A DNA stretch of 64,000 nt from Balanoglossus misakiensis (lineage: Eukaryota > Hemichordata), in NCBI GenBank assembly GCA_040954595.2, contig CM082594.2:9920001-9984000 (forward strand), in the 5' to 3' direction. This document shows positions 63,501-64,000 of the stretch, one piece after another (position 1 is the first letter of the stretch; each line of letters opens with the position of its first letter). The notes beneath the pieces were generated by a model. It was given only the letters and a program-made list of their open reading frames with translations. It made no database searches and was not told where the DNA came from. A program made the translations under genes and the position numbers.

Positions 63501-64000
63501 TTCGACTTTGCGGAAAATGAAAATTTGGCCGATTTTTGAAAAAAACCATGGGTTATAGCTCAGGAAATCATCAAAAAATGACAATTTTTCGACTTTGCGG
63601 AAAATGAAAATTTGGCCGATTTTTGAAAAAAACCATGGGTTATAGCTCAGGAAATCATCAAAAAATGACAATTTTTCGACTTTGCGGAAAATGAAAATTT
63701 GGCCGATTTTTGAAAAAAACCATGGGTTATAGCTCAGGAAATCATCAAAAAATGACAATTTTTCGACTTTGCGGAAAATCAAAATTTGGCCGATTTTTGA
63801 AAAAAACCATGGGTTATAGCTCAGGAAATCATCAAAAAATGACAATTTTTCGACTTTGCGGAAAATGAAAATTTGGCCGATTTTTGAAAAAAACCATGGG
63901 TTATAGCTCAGGAAATCATCAAAAAATGACAATTTTTCGACTTTGCGGAAAATGAAAATTTGGCCGATTTTTGAAAAAAACCATGGGTTATAGCTCAGGA

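Larger units (their letters stand above)
52788..64000. repeat. 87-bp tandem satellite, about 129 monomers, running off the window
   Basis: From 52788 to the last base, an 87-bp unit repeats head to tail with very high identity. Landmarks in each unit: CGACTTTGCGGAAAATCAAA, TTTGGCCGATTTTTG, a 7-A run, CCATGGGTTATAGCTCAGG, then AAATCATCAAAAA. The first two units are 88 bp and of an older type. Rare length changes are an 8-A run near 53527, 57008 and 57966 and a 6-A run near 55795. Common point variants are TTTGCGG/TGTGCGG, AATCAAAATTT/AATCAAATTTT and AATCAAA/AATGAAA. The right edge is not seen. I do not recognise the family. Confidence 0.98.

Noticed and set aside
53477-63932. Very long minus-strand open frames (775, 932 and 1072 codons) and many plus-strand frames with a 29-residue period
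   Set aside because: They are translations of the 87-bp satellite. The unit is divisible by 3 and lacks a stop in those frames; they switch frame or break at 1-nt length changes and have no gene context.
52788-64000. CRISPR-like array
   Set aside because: The repeats are contiguous with no unique spacers, in an intron-containing animal locus. It is a satellite.

Overview
This is eukaryotic (animal) genomic DNA: AT-rich, intron-rich, full of microsatellites and small inverted-repeat elements. It carries one well-supported protein-coding gene on the + strand and, after it, the start of a very large tandem satellite. The gene is the orthologue of the vertebrate neogenin/DCC netrin and RGM receptors (Frazzled and UNC-40 in fly and worm). 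I assembled 26 coding exons (5850..50479) by matching consensus splice sites, intron phase and family alignment. They join without a frame break into a 1459-residue type I membrane protein: signal peptide, four Ig domains, six fibronectin III domains, one transmembrane helix, and a 340-residue cytoplasmic tail with recognisable P1, proline-rich P2-like and P3 motifs. Length and domain order match vertebrate neogenin and DCC. One gene looking equally like both vertebrate paralogues suggests an invertebrate, possibly a non-vertebrate deuterostome (cephalochordate or hemichordate). The sequence alone does not settle the species.

Layout: 1..~5600 is upstream intergenic DNA with GGAT/GAAT and TTCA tetranucleotide repeats and no convincing gene. 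About 5600..5922 holds the presumed promoter, 5' leader and signal-peptide exon. Intron 1 (5923..25138) is 19.2 kb and contains two inverted-repeat elements, a GA/poly-G tract and no second gene that I can support. Exons 2 to 7 (25139..35716) encode the Ig domains, exons 8 to 17 (37914..43642) the FN3 domains, exons 18 and 19 the juxtamembrane stalk and membrane helix, and exons 20 to 26 (46043..50479) the tail. A long 3' UTR (50480..~52610) ends at an AATAAA signal.

About 200 bp past the poly(A) signal, at ~52788, an 87-bp tandem satellite begins and runs to the end of the window: about 129 copies, 11.2 kb, far edge not seen. Its first monomers form a stepwise series of older types; the interior is homogenised and shows higher-order periods of 958 bp (11 monomers plus 1 nt) and 1218 bp (14 monomers). 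The very long open frames on both strands there are a by-product of an 87-bp unit (divisible by 3) that lacks stops, and are not genes.

The most interesting points are the satellite's edge gradient and higher-order structure, a possible 42-nt cassette exon in the FN4-FN5 linker (the place where vertebrate DCC is alternatively spliced), two 86-bp palindromic mobile elements with near-identical ends and 9-bp flanking duplications, and a 310-bp pentanucleotide block that fills most of the last intron.
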